Assembly: GCA_942492855.1 (NCBI GenBank)
Contig: OW818647.1
Coordinates: 4,030,001-4,094,000 of the forward strand
DNA from: G963677485 sp942492855
GTDB lineage: Bacteria > Armatimonadota > HRBIN16
Length of the DNA: 64,000 bases
Reading direction: 5' to 3'
Of the stretch, positions 63,872-64,000 are shown piece by piece (position 1 is the first letter of the stretch; each line of letters opens with the position of its first letter). The notes under the pieces are model-generated. The model was given only the letters and a program-made list of their open reading frames with translations. It did not search any database and was not told the DNA's origin. The translations under genes were made by a program, and so were the position numbers.

Positions 63872-64000
63872 CTACCAGCCTCGTTTGGCTAGCCGCTCAT
63901 TTTCCGGGAGATCGGAGCAGTTGATACCCACCATCGGCTCACCGAGGTCTTCCGATATCTCCGCAAGAATCTTGGGATCATTGTAGTGCGTGACAGCCTG
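63872..64000 (-). CDS. pdxS: Pyridoxal 5'-phosphate synthase lyase subunit (5' part beyond window)
   Basis: Only the last 42 residues are in the window. They read AVTHYNDPKILAEISEDLG followed by EPMVGINCSDLPENERLAKRGW and a stop, which is the highly conserved PdxS C terminus. PdxS makes PLP from ribose 5-phosphate, glyceraldehyde 3-phosphate and ammonia with PdxT. The gene runs off the right edge on the minus strand and converges with the GT4 operon. Confidence 0.93.
   Translation of the reverse strand, partial: QAVTHYNDPKILAEISEDLGEPMVGINCSDLPENERLAKRGW

Overview
The window is a gene-dense, mid-GC (about 50-55% by eye) bacterial chromosome segment. An LptF/LptG-type permease, a C-terminal-Phe beta-barrel protein and an exosortase locus indicate a diderm. 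The many secreted glycoside hydrolases, DUF4838 and DUF4091 proteins, and the ImuB/DnaE2 pair without ImuA nearby, suggest an environmental polysaccharide degrader such as an Armatimonadota-like or PVC-like lineage. This placement is inference; no rRNA is present.

Layout. 1-6203: a truncated AraC regulator diverges from a GH127 / DUF4091 / uroporphyrinogen-decarboxylase-like cluster. 6204-6649: a large nested palindrome plus partial repeat copies, then an AT-rich promoter. 6650-11184: a mutagenic-repair operon (imuB, a small DUF6504-like ORF, dnaE2). 11225-15976: purM, a GH9 glucanase carrying an internal transmembrane hairpin, and phosphate butyryltransferase. 16067-25252: three tandem GH110-like beta-helix genes, a GH43 exo-galactanase-like gene, a VOC protein and a DUF4838 protein. 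25728-28192: gnd-zwf (oxidative pentose phosphate), flanked on both sides by nested inverted-repeat elements. 28497-35733: two very large secreted carbohydrate-active proteins. 35877-40810: a ribose/galactofuranose-type ABC importer followed by a beta-barrel protein. 40807-44096: nadA, a cysteine desulfurase and mnmA. 44279-46839: a sulfatase overlapping a SUMF1-fold protein. 47074-54348: ribBA, ribH, accB, hom, an lptF-like gene and glnD. 54352-58824: cobalamin adenosyltransferase, PQQ-repeat protein, dprA, a small unknown gene and birA. 58817-63839: membrane glycosyltransferase-like proteins, exosortase, EpsI and a GT4 enzyme. 63872-64000: the 3' end of pdxS.

How the genes fit together. GH127 (beta-L-arabinofuranosidase), GH43 of the exo-beta-1,3-galactanase type, GH110-like (alpha-1,3-galactosidase type), GH9, a sulfatase and a monosaccharide ABC importer would together suit breakdown of plant or algal arabinogalactan-like polymers, with released sugar feeding the gnd-zwf pathway. 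That link is inferred from family knowledge. Housekeeping genes are interspersed in short operons, many with 1-11 nt overlaps.

Most unusual signals: the two-helix membrane hairpin inside the GH9 catalytic domain; the probably leaderless imuB promoter with a perfect palindrome and a 221-nt out-of-frame overlap; three large nested palindromes in the three longest intergenic gaps; a tandem GH110-like triplet with all three catalytic-type aspartates but no signal peptides; and a sulfatase paired with a SUMF1 protein that lacks both catalytic cysteines.
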